Below, piece after piece: positions 1-8,521 of a stretch of 64,000 nt of DNA. The notes beneath the pieces were generated by a model. That model ran no database searches. It saw only the letters and a list, made by a program, of their open reading frames with translations, and was not told where the DNA came from. The DNA comes from Oegoconia quadripuncta. Its lineage: Eukaryota; Arthropoda; Insecta; Lepidoptera; Autostichidae. How positions within the stretch are numbered: position 1 is the stretch's first letter; every line of letters starts with the position of its first letter. A program made the position numbers and the translations under genes. The stretch covers positions 30,870,836-30,934,835 of the forward strand of contig OX438748.1 of NCBI GenBank assembly GCA_949316235.1, read 5' to 3'.

Positions 1-1202
1 GCGACGTGCAGGGGGGGGCTAGCGAGCGTTGCCGCCCCCCCGACGTCGCCTCCTGCGAGCGGGATCGGCCCTCTCCCGATCCCGCTCTGCGGCCTCCTTC
101 TCGAGCATGACTGCTTCGCAGAAGGAGGCCACTGCCCTCCAACCCTCCTCGCTCGCCAGCATAGCCGCGACTAATGCTGGCGGGGACAGATCTCGTCCGA
201 TCCGGTCGACCAGGTCTCGACGCTCGGACTGCCACGCCGGGCAGTCCTCCAGCGTGTGCTGGGCGGAGTCCTGGTCGGACGCGCAGTGGTGGCATCGTGC
301 CGTCTCCTCCCGTCCGATTCGACTCAGATACTCACCGAAGCACCCGTGCCCGGTGAGTATCTGAGTCAACCTGTAGGTGACGCAGCCTTTCCTCCCCATC
401 CATGCTTCGAAGTTCGGCAGAACGGCTCCGACGGCGCGTTGGCGGGCGCAGCCTTGTATCACAAGGCGCTCCCGCCAGAGCGTCAGCGCACGTCGGTGTG
501 CGTTCTGCCGTAGCATTTCGAGCTCTCGGTCCGGCGCGACCCCCTCGGCATCCCGTCCGACAGAACGGATGCGGTCGTAGACCGCGGCGTCCATGTCGGC
601 CAGGATGTCGAAGGGTGGAGTCCGCGCCAGGACCGTCGCCGCCTCGAACGAGATCGTCCGGTAGCCTCGTACGATCCGGATGGCCATCAACCGCTGCAGG
701 CTCCCGAGGAGAGCTCTGCAGCGGGAGGACCCCGCCAGGTCGTTGGACCAGACGGGGGCCCCGTAGAGGGCCATGGATCGCACGACGCCACCGTAGAGGC
801 GGCGAACTTCCTCCCGTGGTCCCCCGAGATTAGGTAGCAGGCGGTGCAACGCGCCCGCTACCTTCCGCACTCGGGGGACCAGGCGCTCGAAATGCTCTTC
901 GAAGCCCCATCGGCTGTCCAGGGTGAGGCCCAGGTACCTGATGCACCGCCCCACCTGGACTTCAGCGTCACCTACCCGGAGTCGCGAGCTGGGTGGTTGC
1001 CGGCCTCCTCGGAGGCCGTGGAACCATAGCGCCTCGGTCTTGTGAGGCGCTACCTCCAGGCCCAGCTCGCGTACCTTCCCGACGACACATGCCACGCCAA
1101 GTTCGGCGAGCCGAAGCACCGACTCGCAGTCGGTCCCCCCGGCCAACACCAGTGTGTCGTCTGCATAGCAGACGACAGACAGGCCGGGGGGGATCGCACC
1201 CC
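1..1202 (-). mobile_element. SART-type telomeric retrotransposon copy 1, 5'-truncated
   Basis: This is the distal copy of three; its 3' UTR runs off the left edge of the window. The retained part is the ORF2 C-terminal region, from just upstream of the reverse-transcriptase YADD box to the stop codon. By eye it matches copy 3 through base 1193. Bases 1194-1202 (TCGCACCCC) match neither the element nor the telomeric repeat and look like junction filler left by an abortive reverse transcription. The telomeric repeat resumes at 1203. 5' truncation is usual for target-primed insertion. Confidence 0.9.
19..1193 (-). pseudogene. ORF2 fragment: end of RT plus C-terminal CCHC finger (copy 1)
   Basis: Open frame covering the last ~376 residues of the retrotransposon polyprotein and a few more upstream that include YADD. 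The residue sequence appears identical to the C terminus of full-length ORF2 at 2535-5654, including the CCHC finger and the arginine/glycine-rich tail, and it ends at the same TAG. The endonuclease and most of the RT are missing, so it cannot support retrotransposition. The lack of decay suggests a very recent insertion. Confidence 0.85.
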
Positions 1203-1231
1203 AACCTAACCTAACCTAACCTAACCTAACC
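1203..1231 (+). repeat. Telomeric repeat (CCTAA)n, ~5.8 units
   Basis: Perfect CCTAA tract separating copies 1 and 2. It ends ...CC, after which a T run (element poly-A on the minus strand) starts. This places the primer-strand nick between C and T of CCTAA. Confidence 0.97.
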
Positions 1232-2069
1232 TTTTTTTTTTTTTTTTTTTTTGTCGAGGGGAAACGCATTTACGCGTTCAACCCGCCGCCAACGGGGATC
1301 GGCGGCGGGGATATGTGGGACTCCCCGCTCCAGATCGGAGCGGGACTACCCACTAAAACCCCCCGGCGACCTTCCTCGGCAGTAGGGAGGACCTGGGAAC
1401 GCATAAGCGGCTCCAGGTCCCCCCCCGCCTCGCCTCCCCTCACAAGGGGAGGCCCATTCCCGGAGGGCGGCTAAACGCACGCCCTCCACGGGGGGCGCTG
1501 TCGAGCCTCAAACCGCGATCAGCCGGCGGTATGAGGCGCGACAGGGCCCGATGCGACGACACCCCGGTCGCTCCGGGGGGTGTCATCCTCTCCCGGGTCG
1601 CGTCCGACGGCTACATCGCCCCGAAGATGTAGCCGCCCGCGACCCCGGGCGACGTGCAGGGGGGGCTAGCGAGCGTTGCCGCCCCCCCGACGTCGCCTCC
1701 TGCGAGCGGGATCGGCCCTCTCCCGATCCCGCTCTGCGGCCTCCTTCTCGAGCATGACTGCTTCGCAGAAGGAGGCCGCTGCCCTCCAACCCTCCTCGCT
1801 CGCCAGCATAGCCGCGACTAATGCTGGCGGGGACAGATCTCGTCCGATCCGGTCGACCAGGTCTCGACGCTCGGACTGCCACGCCGGGCAGTCCTCCAGC
1901 GTGTGCTGGGCGGAGTCCTGGTCGGACGCGCAGTGGTGGCATCGTGCCGTCTCCTCCCGTCCGATTCGACTCAGATACTCACCGAAGCACCCGTGCCCGG
2001 TGAGTATCTGAGTCAACCTGTAGGTGACGCAGCCTTTCCTCCCCATCCATGCTTCGAAGTTCGGCAGAA
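1232..2069 (-). mobile_element. SART-type telomeric retrotransposon copy 2, heavily 5'-truncated
   Basis: On the minus strand: an ORF2 tail, 3' UTR, then a poly-A seen as T21 at 1232-1252. The copy is only ~840 bp long. Its body is almost identical to copy 3; I see one amino-acid change in the retained ORF2 tail (Ala for Val, near 1778) and a shorter C run near 1561. The truncation point at 2061-2070 blends directly into the next telomeric tract, with about 2 nt of shared sequence. Confidence 0.92.
1666..2069 (-). pseudogene. ORF2 C-terminal fragment (copy 2)
   Basis: Last ~130 residues of ORF2, containing the CCHC finger (CHHC...H....C spacing) and the basic Arg-rich end. No RT core or endonuclease is left. 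It is a dead remnant distinguished from copies 1 and 3 by one substitution. Confidence 0.85.
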
Positions 2070-2093
2070 AACCTAACCTAACCTAACCTAACC
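2070..2093 (+). repeat. Telomeric repeat (CCTAA)n, ~4.8 units
   Basis: Perfect CCTAA tract between copies 2 and 3. As at 1231, it ends ...CC immediately before the T run. Confidence 0.97.
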
Positions 2094-2117
2094 TTTTTTT
2101 TTTTTTTTTTTTTTTTT

Positions 2118-2534
2118 GTCGAGGGGAAACGCATTTACGCGTTCAACCCGCCGCCAACGGGGATCGGCGGCGGGGATATGTGGGACTCCCCGCTCCAGAT
2201 CGGAGCGGGACTACCCACTAAAACCCCCCGGCGACCTTCCTCGGCAGTAGGGAGGACCTGGGAACGCATAAGCGGCTCCAGGTCCCCCCCCGCCTCGCCT
2301 CCCCTCACAAGGGGAGGCCCATTCCCGGAGGGCGGCTAAACGCACGCCCTCCACGGGGGGCGCTGTCGAGCCTCAAACCGCGATCAGCCGGCGGTATGAG
2401 GCGCGACAGGGCCCGATGCGACGACACCCCCCCGGTCGCTCCGGGGGGTGTCATCCTCTCCCGGGTCGCGTCCGACGGCTACATCGCCCCGAAGATGTAG
2501 CCGCCCGCGACCCCGGGCGACGTGCAGGGGGGGG
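2118..2534 (-). promoter_or_regulatory. 3' UTR of the full-length SART-type element
   Basis: GC-rich 417-bp segment between the ORF2 stop and poly-A, repeated almost unchanged in copy 2 (1253-1665) and, diverged, at 30341-30620. It contains several short inverted repeats, for example around 2425-2452. In SART1 of Bombyx the 3' UTR is needed for recognition by the element's own RT; the same role here is inference from position. Confidence 0.7.
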
Positions 2535-5500
2535 CTAGCGAGCGTTGCCGCCCCCCCGACGTCGCCTCCTGCGAGCGGGATCGGCCCTCTCCCGATCCCG
2601 CTCTGCGGCCTCCTTCTCGAGCATGACTGCTTCGCAGAAGGAGGCCACTGCCCTCCAACCCTCCTCGCTCGCCAGCATAGCCGCGACTAATGCTGGCGGG
2701 GACAGATCTCGTCCGATCCGGTCGACCAGGTCTCGACGCTCGGACTGCCACGCCGGGCAGTCCTCCAGCGTGTGCTGGGCGGAGTCCTGGTCGGACGCGC
2801 AGTGGTGGCATCGTGCCGTCTCCTCCCGTCCGATTCGACTCAGATACTCACCGAAGCACCCGTGCCCGGTGAGTATCTGAGTCAACCTGTAGGTGACGCA
2901 GCCTTTCCTCCCCATCCATGCTTCGAAGTTCGGCAGAACGGCTCCGACGGCGCGTTGGCGGGCGCAGCCTTGTATCACAAGGCGCTCCCGCCAGAGCGTC
3001 AGCGCACGTCGGTGTGCGTTCTGCCGTAGCATTTCGAGCTCTCGGTCCGGCGCGACCCCCTCGGCATCCCGTCCGACAGAACGGATGCGGTCGTAGACCG
3101 CGGCGTCCATGTCGGCCAGGATGTCGAAGGGTGGAGTCCGCGCCAGGACCGTCGCCGCCTCGAACGAGATCGTCCGGTAGCCTCGTACGATCCGGATGGC
3201 CATCAACCGCTGCAGGCTCCCGAGGAGAGCTCTGCAGCGGGAGGACCCCGCCAGGTCGTTGGACCAGACGGGGGCCCCGTAGAGGGCCATGGATCGCACG
3301 ACGCCACCGTAGAGGCGGCGAACTTCCTCCCGTGGTCCCCCGAGATTAGGTAGCAGGCGGTGCAACGCGCCCGCTACCTTCCGCACTCGGGGGACCAGGC
3401 GCTCGAAATGCTCTTCGAAGCCCCATCGGCTGTCCAGGGTGAGGCCCAGGTACCTGATGCACCGCCCCACCTGGACTTCAGCGTCACCTACCCGGAGTCG
3501 CGAGCTGGGTGGTTGCCGGCCTCCTCGGAGGCCGTGGAACCATAGCGCCTCGGTCTTGTGAGGCGCTACCTCCAGGCCCAGCTCGCGTACCTTCCCGACG
3601 ACACATGCCACGCCAAGTTCGGCGAGCCGAAGCACCGACTCGCAGTCGGTCCCCCCGGCCAACACCAGTGTGTCGTCTGCATAGCAGACGACAGACAGGC
3701 CGGGGGGGAGACTGATGCGAAGGACCGCATCGTATGCGAGGTTCCACAACAGGGGCCCTAAAACGGACCCCTGTGGAACCCCGCAACAGACATCCCTCCG
3801 TGTTTCCACCCCGTTCCGACCGACAAACCTCACGGTCCTGTCGCGCAGGTAGGCCCCGATAACGGCCCGCAGGTAGGGAGGCACCTCGTGATACACGAGG
3901 GCCTCCCTGATCGCCTGCCAGGGGAGGGCACCGAAGGCGTTGACGATGTCCAAACTCACCGCCAACGCCACACCCCCCCCGCGGACCGCCGATTCCGACA
4001 GGGAGCGAACGAGGTTGACCGCGTCAACCGTCGATCGCCCCTGTCGGAATCCGAACTGGCGGTCCGACAAATCGGGACCCACTCGCGACAGGTGCCCGCT
4101 GATACGAGCGGAGATAACTCTCTCGAAGAGTTTCCCCGTCTCGTTCAGCAGGCATATCGGTCGGAACGCAGAGGGATTGTCTGCGGTCCTTCCTTCCTTC
4201 TTCAGGAGCACCAGTCTCGCTTCCTTCCAGCCGAGGGGGAACACGCCGTCACGGAGGCAGCTAGTGAATAGCTGCCTCATGCGGTTCCCCAGGATAGCCA
4301 GTGCCAACACCAGCGCCTTACCCGGGACTCCGTCGGGTCCAGGCGCGGTATTTCGGGAGGCCAGCCGCCGAACGGCCCGGTCCAGCTCACCCTCCGTGAC
4401 TTCGCAGTCGTCGGACCGGGGATCCCGGCCCGACTGCGACGGAGGGTTCGAGGGACTATCCTGGACCCTTGGGAAGAGCGTGTCTACCACTCTTCCCACG
4501 AATTCGGGGTCCAGGGTCTCCGTCAACGGAGGGACCCACGGTCTGAGCTTGCCCAGTACCATACGGTACGGGCGCCCCCATGGGTCCCTGTCCAGTCCCT
4601 CGATGAGCTCTCTCCAGGACCGGGCCTTGGCCTCAGCGATAGCATCGCTGAGAGCCTTCACCGCGGCCCCGTACTCCCGACGCACTTCGGCTATCTCCTC
4701 GGCTGTGGCTCGCCGCCTTCTGCGGGCTCGAAGGTACGGGCGACGAGCTCTCGCGACCGCCGATCGCAGTCGCGAGATCTCTTCGCTCCACCAGTACGTC
4801 GAGCCCGCCCTGGCCGGCCGGACCCGGGGCATCGAGGCGTCGCAAATCGACACCATCGTGTCCCGGAACCAGGCCGCCTGCGCTTCCGGATCAGACGAGA
4901 TCTCCTCCTCCCCCCAGTCCGCGACGTGGGCTGCGGCCGCGACCATATCTCGGTCGAGCCGCTTGAGGGACCAACGTCGCGGAGGGCTGCCGTCCTGGCG
5001 TGGGCGGGTAGGATGGCGGAGCGACACACCGAATACGATGTGTCGGTGGTCAGAAAGGCTGACCACCTCCTCCGCCACCCTCCATCCCGACACCGTGTGT
5101 ATCGCAGAGGGAGTCGCCCATGATAAATCCACGACCGACTCCCCCTGCCATCGCACACAGGTGCTGACTGAACCCCGGTTTATCAACCGGAGGTCCAGCC
5201 CCGCCGCCCACTCCAGGAGGGTCTCTCCTCTTACGTCGTCCCGGGTGTCGCCCCACTCTCGCGAGTGGGCGTTGAAATCACCCAGGACGAATACGGGACG
5301 GGGGGCGCAACCGCGAATGCGGTTCGCCAGCCCGTCCAGGTATGCCTCGTACGCGGCGAGGCCGCAATTCGGAGAGATGTAGCAGCCCACTACGGCCGTG
5401 GAGCCCCACTCCACGGCCACGAACCCCATCCCGCTCCCTAGAAGGGAGCAATGGAGGCCATCGCCCCCAGCCCAATACACTGCGGCGGAGCCGTCATCAG

Positions 5501-5654
5501 CCCCGAACCATCGAGGATGGCTCGGAACCGAGTACGGCTCCGCCACCACCGCGAGGGCAACCGACCACTCCGCGAGCGTCTGCATCAGCAGGTCTTGCGC
5601 TGCGCGGCAGTGGTTCAGGTTGCCCTGAAGGACTATATTGGGCCGTGGGTCCAT
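2535..5654 (-). CDS. Retrotransposon ORF2: EN-RT polyprotein
   Basis: 1039 residues. It should nick the telomeric CCTAA strand and copy the element RNA onto the exposed 3' end. Residues 1-~225 form an exonuclease-endonuclease-phosphatase domain: Asn14 in LNHC, Glu39 in AEPY, then GDFNAHS and SDH motifs. The reverse transcriptase follows, with QFGFRQGRSTVDA, a motif-A Asp in SLDIVNAFG, GVPQGSVLGPLLW, and catalytic YADD at ~658-661. A CCHC finger lies at ~949-966, then an Arg-rich tail ending at TAG (2535-2537). The start ATG overlaps the ORF1 stop as TAATG, which supports this start. All catalytic motifs I can check are intact. R1-clade LINEs have this layout, without an RNase H domain. Confidence 0.95.
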   Translation of the reverse strand: MDPRPNIVLQGNLNHCRAAQDLLMQTLAEWSVALAVVAEPYSVPSHPRWFGADDGSAAVYWAGGDGLHCSLLGSGMGFVAVEWGSTAVVGCYISPNCGLAAYEAYLDGLANRIRGCAPRPVFVLGDFNAHSREWGDTRDDVRGETLLEWAAGLDLRLINRGSVSTCVRWQGESVVDLSWATPSAIHTVSGWRVAEEVVSLSDHRHIVFGVSLRHPTRPRQDGSPPRRWSLKRLDRDMVAAAAHVADWGEEEISSDPEAQAAWFRDTMVSICDASMPRVRPARAGSTYWWSEEISRLRSAVARARRPYLRARRRRRATAEEIAEVRREYGAAVKALSDAIAEAKARSWRELIEGLDRDPWGRPYRMVLGKLRPWVPPLTETLDPEFVGRVVDTLFPRVQDSPSNPPSQSGRDPRSDDCEVTEGELDRAVRRLASRNTAPGPDGVPGKALVLALAILGNRMRQLFTSCLRDGVFPLGWKEARLVLLKKEGRTADNPSAFRPICLLNETGKLFERVISARISGHLSRVGPDLSDRQFGFRQGRSTVDAVNLVRSLSESAVRGGGVALAVSLDIVNAFGALPWQAIREALVYHEVPPYLRAVIGAYLRDRTVRFVGRNGVETRRDVCCGVPQGSVLGPLLWNLAYDAVLRISLPPGLSVVCYADDTLVLAGGTDCESVLRLAELGVACVVGKVRELGLEVAPHKTEALWFHGLRGGRQPPSSRLRVGDAEVQVGRCIRYLGLTLDSRWGFEEHFERLVPRVRKVAGALHRLLPNLGGPREEVRRLYGGVVRSMALYGAPVWSNDLAGSSRCRALLGSLQRLMAIRIVRGYRTISFEAATVLARTPPFDILADMDAAVYDRIRSVGRDAEGVAPDRELEMLRQNAHRRALTLWRERLVIQGCARQRAVGAVLPNFEAWMGRKGCVTYRLTQILTGHGCFGEYLSRIGREETARCHHCASDQDSAQHTLEDCPAWQSERRDLVDRIGRDLSPPALVAAMLASEEGWRAVASFCEAVMLEKEAAERDRERADPARRRRRRGGGNAR

Positions 5655-5656
5655 TA
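5652..5656 (-). promoter_or_regulatory. TAATG stop-start junction coupling ORF1 to ORF2
   Basis: On the minus strand the ORF1 stop TAA and the ORF2 start ATG overlap by one base. The same UAAUG arrangement is known in Bombyx SART1, where ORF2 is translated by termination-reinitiation. The sequence shows the overlap directly; the mechanism here is inferred. Confidence 0.9.
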
Positions 5657-7972
5657 CAGGGCCTCCATGGCCACCTCCGCCGGGCTAACTGGCCCCGGCT
5701 GGGACGACTGGGATGGGGCGGGGGGAGTGCTGATAGCTCCCCCCTTCCTCCTTTTCGGCGGGGTGCACTTTTTGGCACCCAGCCGATGGTTTGCCGGCCG
5801 ACCGAGGTCGGCGCAAACCGGGCACCTAGGAGCGCTCGCTGTGCAGTCCCGGGCCTTATGGCCCGGTAGACTGCATTTGTAGCAGCGAGCGCTCCTATCC
5901 ACCCCCGTGGGGCACGTCGCCCTGACGTGCCCCATTTCGAGGCACTGGAAGCACTGTAATGGCCGTGCTGCCAGTGCCTCTGCCCGAACCAGGGCCCACC
6001 CCACCTGGACCCGCTGGGCGGCCGCCACCTTGCGGACCGCCGAAAGCGGGCCCCGGACCCAGGCCGTACCCAGACGGTTGTGGCTGCCGCGAATCTCCCC
6101 GACCTTAATATCGGCCGGGGAACAGCCGCCCACCTCGGCCACCGCCGCGGCCACCTCGGATGGGGTGATGGACTCATCTAGGTCCATCACCCTCATCTCG
6201 GCGGACTTACACGGACGCGTAAATCGCGCGTCCGTGTCCGCCAAGGCTGACCGGAGTCGGTCGACCAGTGCGTCCGCCTTGGTAGCGCTGTCCGGGCCGG
6301 GGACCTCCAACACGAGCCCCCCATTGGCCGCCTTACGCTGGCGGACCCCGGTACGAATGCCCAGGTCCGCCAGCTTAATCCTCGCCTTTGCCGCCGCCAT
6401 TACGGCGGCCAGCGAGGTCTCGGAGCCCGGAGGCACCGAGACCAGCACGGCCGCATCGGTGGGCGGTCGGGGCAGCGTCGGTCGCTTCCTCCCGACGGGA
6501 GGAGCGACCCGCGCCGCCGCAACAGGCGCCGCCGCTTTCCTGGCGGCCGCCTTTGCCTTACGGCCCACCACCGTGGCCCACGTGTCGGCTGGGGCCGCTG
6601 GGGCCAGCCTAGGCGCCGGTACCGCCACCGGAGGCGGCTGCGCTGCCGCCCCCTTTCTCTTCTTCCTCCTCGATCTCTTCTTCTTGGGAAGAAGAGAGGG
6701 GAGGACAGACGCGGGCGCCGTGGACGCCGTGGACGCCGGGGATCTTCCCAGAGGTGGTCTTGCCCCCACCTCGGGGAAGAATCTAGCCAGTAGCCCGGAC
6801 TGAAACCGAGCGAACTCGCGGTCCATTTCGACCGCGATTCGCTCCCAGTCCGGACCCTGCGGGTTTTCTGCCACCACTGGCACAGCGGCGGCCGACTCCC
6901 CGGGTCCCTTCCTACCAGCCGCCGGCCTCGGCTTTGGCGCCGGTGGCGTAGGTTTCGGCGAAGCTGCAGGGGGCTGGTTAGGCCGTTTTGGCGCCGGCGC
7001 CGGCGATTTTGCGGGCGCCGGTGATCCTACTGACGTCGGCGTCCTATCGGGCGCCGACGTCCGCGGGCCGCGCAGGGCCTCCGCCACCTTCCTCTCGCCC
7101 CGGAGCTCCGCGACCTCCGCGGCCAGCTCGACGATCCGGGCTGAGAGAGCCGCGACCTGAGAACAGAACTCCTTGTTCTCTCGGTCGCGCTTCTCAGCCC
7201 TTCGGCATAGTTCCGCCGTACCGGCCCGCAACATTTCGCCGGCCAGCCTGTAGGAGGAGGCCATTTCCGCCTTAGTGCTCTTGGGCCTGCTGAACGTCGA
7301 ATCGGCGTTCTGCAGCCCCAAGAGCATTTTAGCTCCCACCTCTGCAGATGGAAGGTGGCGCAGCTCCACACTGGGTGCTCTCTTTGCGCTGACGCCACCT
7401 TCCTCCTCCTCCTCAGGACGCAGCGGTCTGCGCTTTCGCGCCCGCCGCGTCGGTGTTGTGGGAAGCGAGGCAACCGACATTGCAGAGCTATCGCTCTCGT
7501 CGCCTCGCTCCCTGCCTGCATTTTTCGAAGAGGACGGCCTCTGGAATATCAGCCTGAGGCCTCCGCTTCCCCCCGTTTCTCGTGAGGAGGAACGCGACCG
7601 CGTTCGCTCCTCACCTCCTCCGGGCTCCTCTACTCGGAGCCCGGGGCCAAAGTCATTAGCTTCGGCGCGCGCCAACAGGGCGCGGGCCTCCACCGCCGGT
7701 TCGACTACATCCAGATCGCTAGGCATATCAAAGTTCCGTGGGACAGTTTCCAAGTCGTCGGGTTGACATGGGCCGGCATCCTGCCGACCCAAGAGACAAT
7801 TTTTGCCCCCCCCAGAGTACAGGGGGCTGCCACCCGCCGCGGCGGATGGGCGGGATTCCCCCTTTCGGGGACCCGCCTGGGGACATATTTTAAAATTGCC
7901 GTGGTTCTCCATCATTGGTTTGGTGTCGGGGCTGCCGACGACGCAGTCGCGACTGATCCACCCATCAGCCAT
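5654..7972 (-). CDS. Retrotransposon ORF1: Gag-like RNA-binding protein
   Basis: 772 residues from the first in-frame ATG, just inside the 5' UTR; initiation at a later Met cannot be excluded. A Lys/Arg/Ser-rich N-terminal region leads into a predicted coiled coil at ~250-300 with heptad-like Leu/Ala/Val spacing. A Pro/Ala/Lys-rich linker follows. Three zinc knuckles near the C terminus sit at ~674-687, 697-710 and 717-736 (CX2CX4HX4C in the first two, a variant in the third). R1-clade ORF1 proteins of this type bind element RNA and, in Bombyx SART1 and TRAS1, enter the nucleus and reach telomeres. The stop codon shares its last base with the ORF2 start. Confidence 0.93.
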   Translation of the reverse strand: MADGWISRDCVVGSPDTKPMMENHGNFKICPQAGPRKGESRPSAAAGGSPLYSGGGKNCLLGRQDAGPCQPDDLETVPRNFDMPSDLDVVEPAVEARALLARAEANDFGPGLRVEEPGGGEERTRSRSSSRETGGSGGLRLIFQRPSSSKNAGRERGDESDSSAMSVASLPTTPTRRARKRRPLRPEEEEEGGVSAKRAPSVELRHLPSAEVGAKMLLGLQNADSTFSRPKSTKAEMASSYRLAGEMLRAGTAELCRRAEKRDRENKEFCSQVAALSARIVELAAEVAELRGERKVAEALRGPRTSAPDRTPTSVGSPAPAKSPAPAPKRPNQPPAASPKPTPPAPKPRPAAGRKGPGESAAAVPVVAENPQGPDWERIAVEMDREFARFQSGLLARFFPEVGARPPLGRSPASTASTAPASVLPSLLPKKKRSRRKKRKGAAAQPPPVAVPAPRLAPAAPADTWATVVGRKAKAAARKAAAPVAAARVAPPVGRKRPTLPRPPTDAAVLVSVPPGSETSLAAVMAAAKARIKLADLGIRTGVRQRKAANGGLVLEVPGPDSATKADALVDRLRSALADTDARFTRPCKSAEMRVMDLDESITPSEVAAAVAEVGGCSPADIKVGEIRGSHNRLGTAWVRGPLSAVRKVAAAQRVQVGWALVRAEALAARPLQCFQCLEMGHVRATCPTGVDRSARCYKCSLPGHKARDCTASAPRCPVCADLGRPANHRLGAKKCTPPKRRKGGAISTPPAPSQSSQPGPVSPAEVAMEAL

Positions 7973-8347
7973 GCATCCCCTCGTGCTGCGAAACCACTTG
8001 GGATTTGGGGTAATTTTTTTCCGAGGTTTTCTTCCTACAAAAATGCAAGGACCCGACAGCTACCACGAGACATGACCGCAGCAGCCGCGGGCCCAAGACC
8101 ACAAACGCCGGCCCAGGGACAGAGTGCCTCCGGGCCCGAATGTCTCATCCGCAGTGCCCTCTGCAGAGCAGGGGGACACGCGGAGAAACCCCTCTTATCC
8201 GGCCATATCGGCCGGGGCGTGTCGCTCTTTGTCTGGTCTCTCGCCTCAGGCCTGTCCGGTATGGGAAGCCCTATCCGGCATAGCCCTGAGGGTCGTCGAG
8301 ACACGCAAGCCCCCCCACCACGGCAAGGTGGCGACACGTCGGGGGGG
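7973..8347 (-). promoter_or_regulatory. 5' UTR and probable internal promoter of the SART-type element
   Basis: About 375 bp between the telomeric tract and the first ORF1 ATG. Full-length non-LTR elements carry their promoter here. I recognise no specific box. Confidence 0.55.
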
Positions 8348-8386
8348 AACCTAACCTAACCTAACCTAACCTAACCTAACCTAACC
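8348..8386 (+). repeat. Innermost telomeric repeat tract, ~8 units
   Basis: Perfect CCTAA repeats on the 5' side of the full-length retrotransposon. The tract ends at 8386 and continues without spacer into a SINE fragment. It is the last telomeric tract in the window. Confidence 0.97.
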
Positions 8387-8521
8387 CGGAAAACCCCCTT
8401 CCTATTTGGGGGACTGTCTATATCTTATTTCTGACAACCTGAACACAACAACGCTATTAACATTGCTATTTGGCGGCAGATTTAGATAAGATGCTGGTAG
8501 CCAGCCAGGCGGACATTTAAC
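8387..8521 (-). mobile_element. SINE-I fragment abutting the telomeric tract
   Basis: Internal part of SINE-I in reverse orientation. SINE-I is a ~330-bp tRNA-derived family: a tRNA-like head with A-box-like TGGCTCAATG and B-box GGTTCGATCCC, a ~230-bp body, then ...TTGTGCATAAAA. This fragment lacks both head and tail; its tail-side edge is the telomere junction. Confidence 0.8.

Larger units (their letters stand above)
2094..8347 (-). mobile_element. Full-length SART-type telomere-specific non-LTR retrotransposon (copy 3)
   Basis: About 6.25 kb. Minus-strand order: 5' UTR (~375 bp), ORF1, ORF2, 3' UTR (~417 bp), poly-A (T24 at 2094-2117). Both sides are telomeric repeats. The sense strand is the TTAGG strand and poly-A is followed by GGTTAGG. 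This orientation, together with the TAATG ORF junction, fits the Bombyx SART family rather than TRAS, which inserts the other way round. Both ORFs are uninterrupted and the ends are intact, so the copy could be active. R1-clade membership is secure from domain order; the subfamily name is inference. Confidence 0.93.

Noticed and set aside
29..364. Open frames on the plus strand across the retrotransposon region
   Set aside because: They are shadows of ORF1/ORF2 in GC-rich sequence and repeat in every copy. The minus-strand frames carry all recognisable domains.
3940..5382. 480-codon plus-strand frame opposite ORF2
   Set aside because: It is antisense to the endonuclease-RT region, has low-complexity Ser/Arg composition and no domain; a mirror of third-position GC bias.
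1..8386. TRAS-type rather than SART-type telomeric LINE
   Set aside because: Orientation (poly-A followed by GGTTAGG) and the UAAUG ORF junction match SART. An RT phylogeny would settle it.
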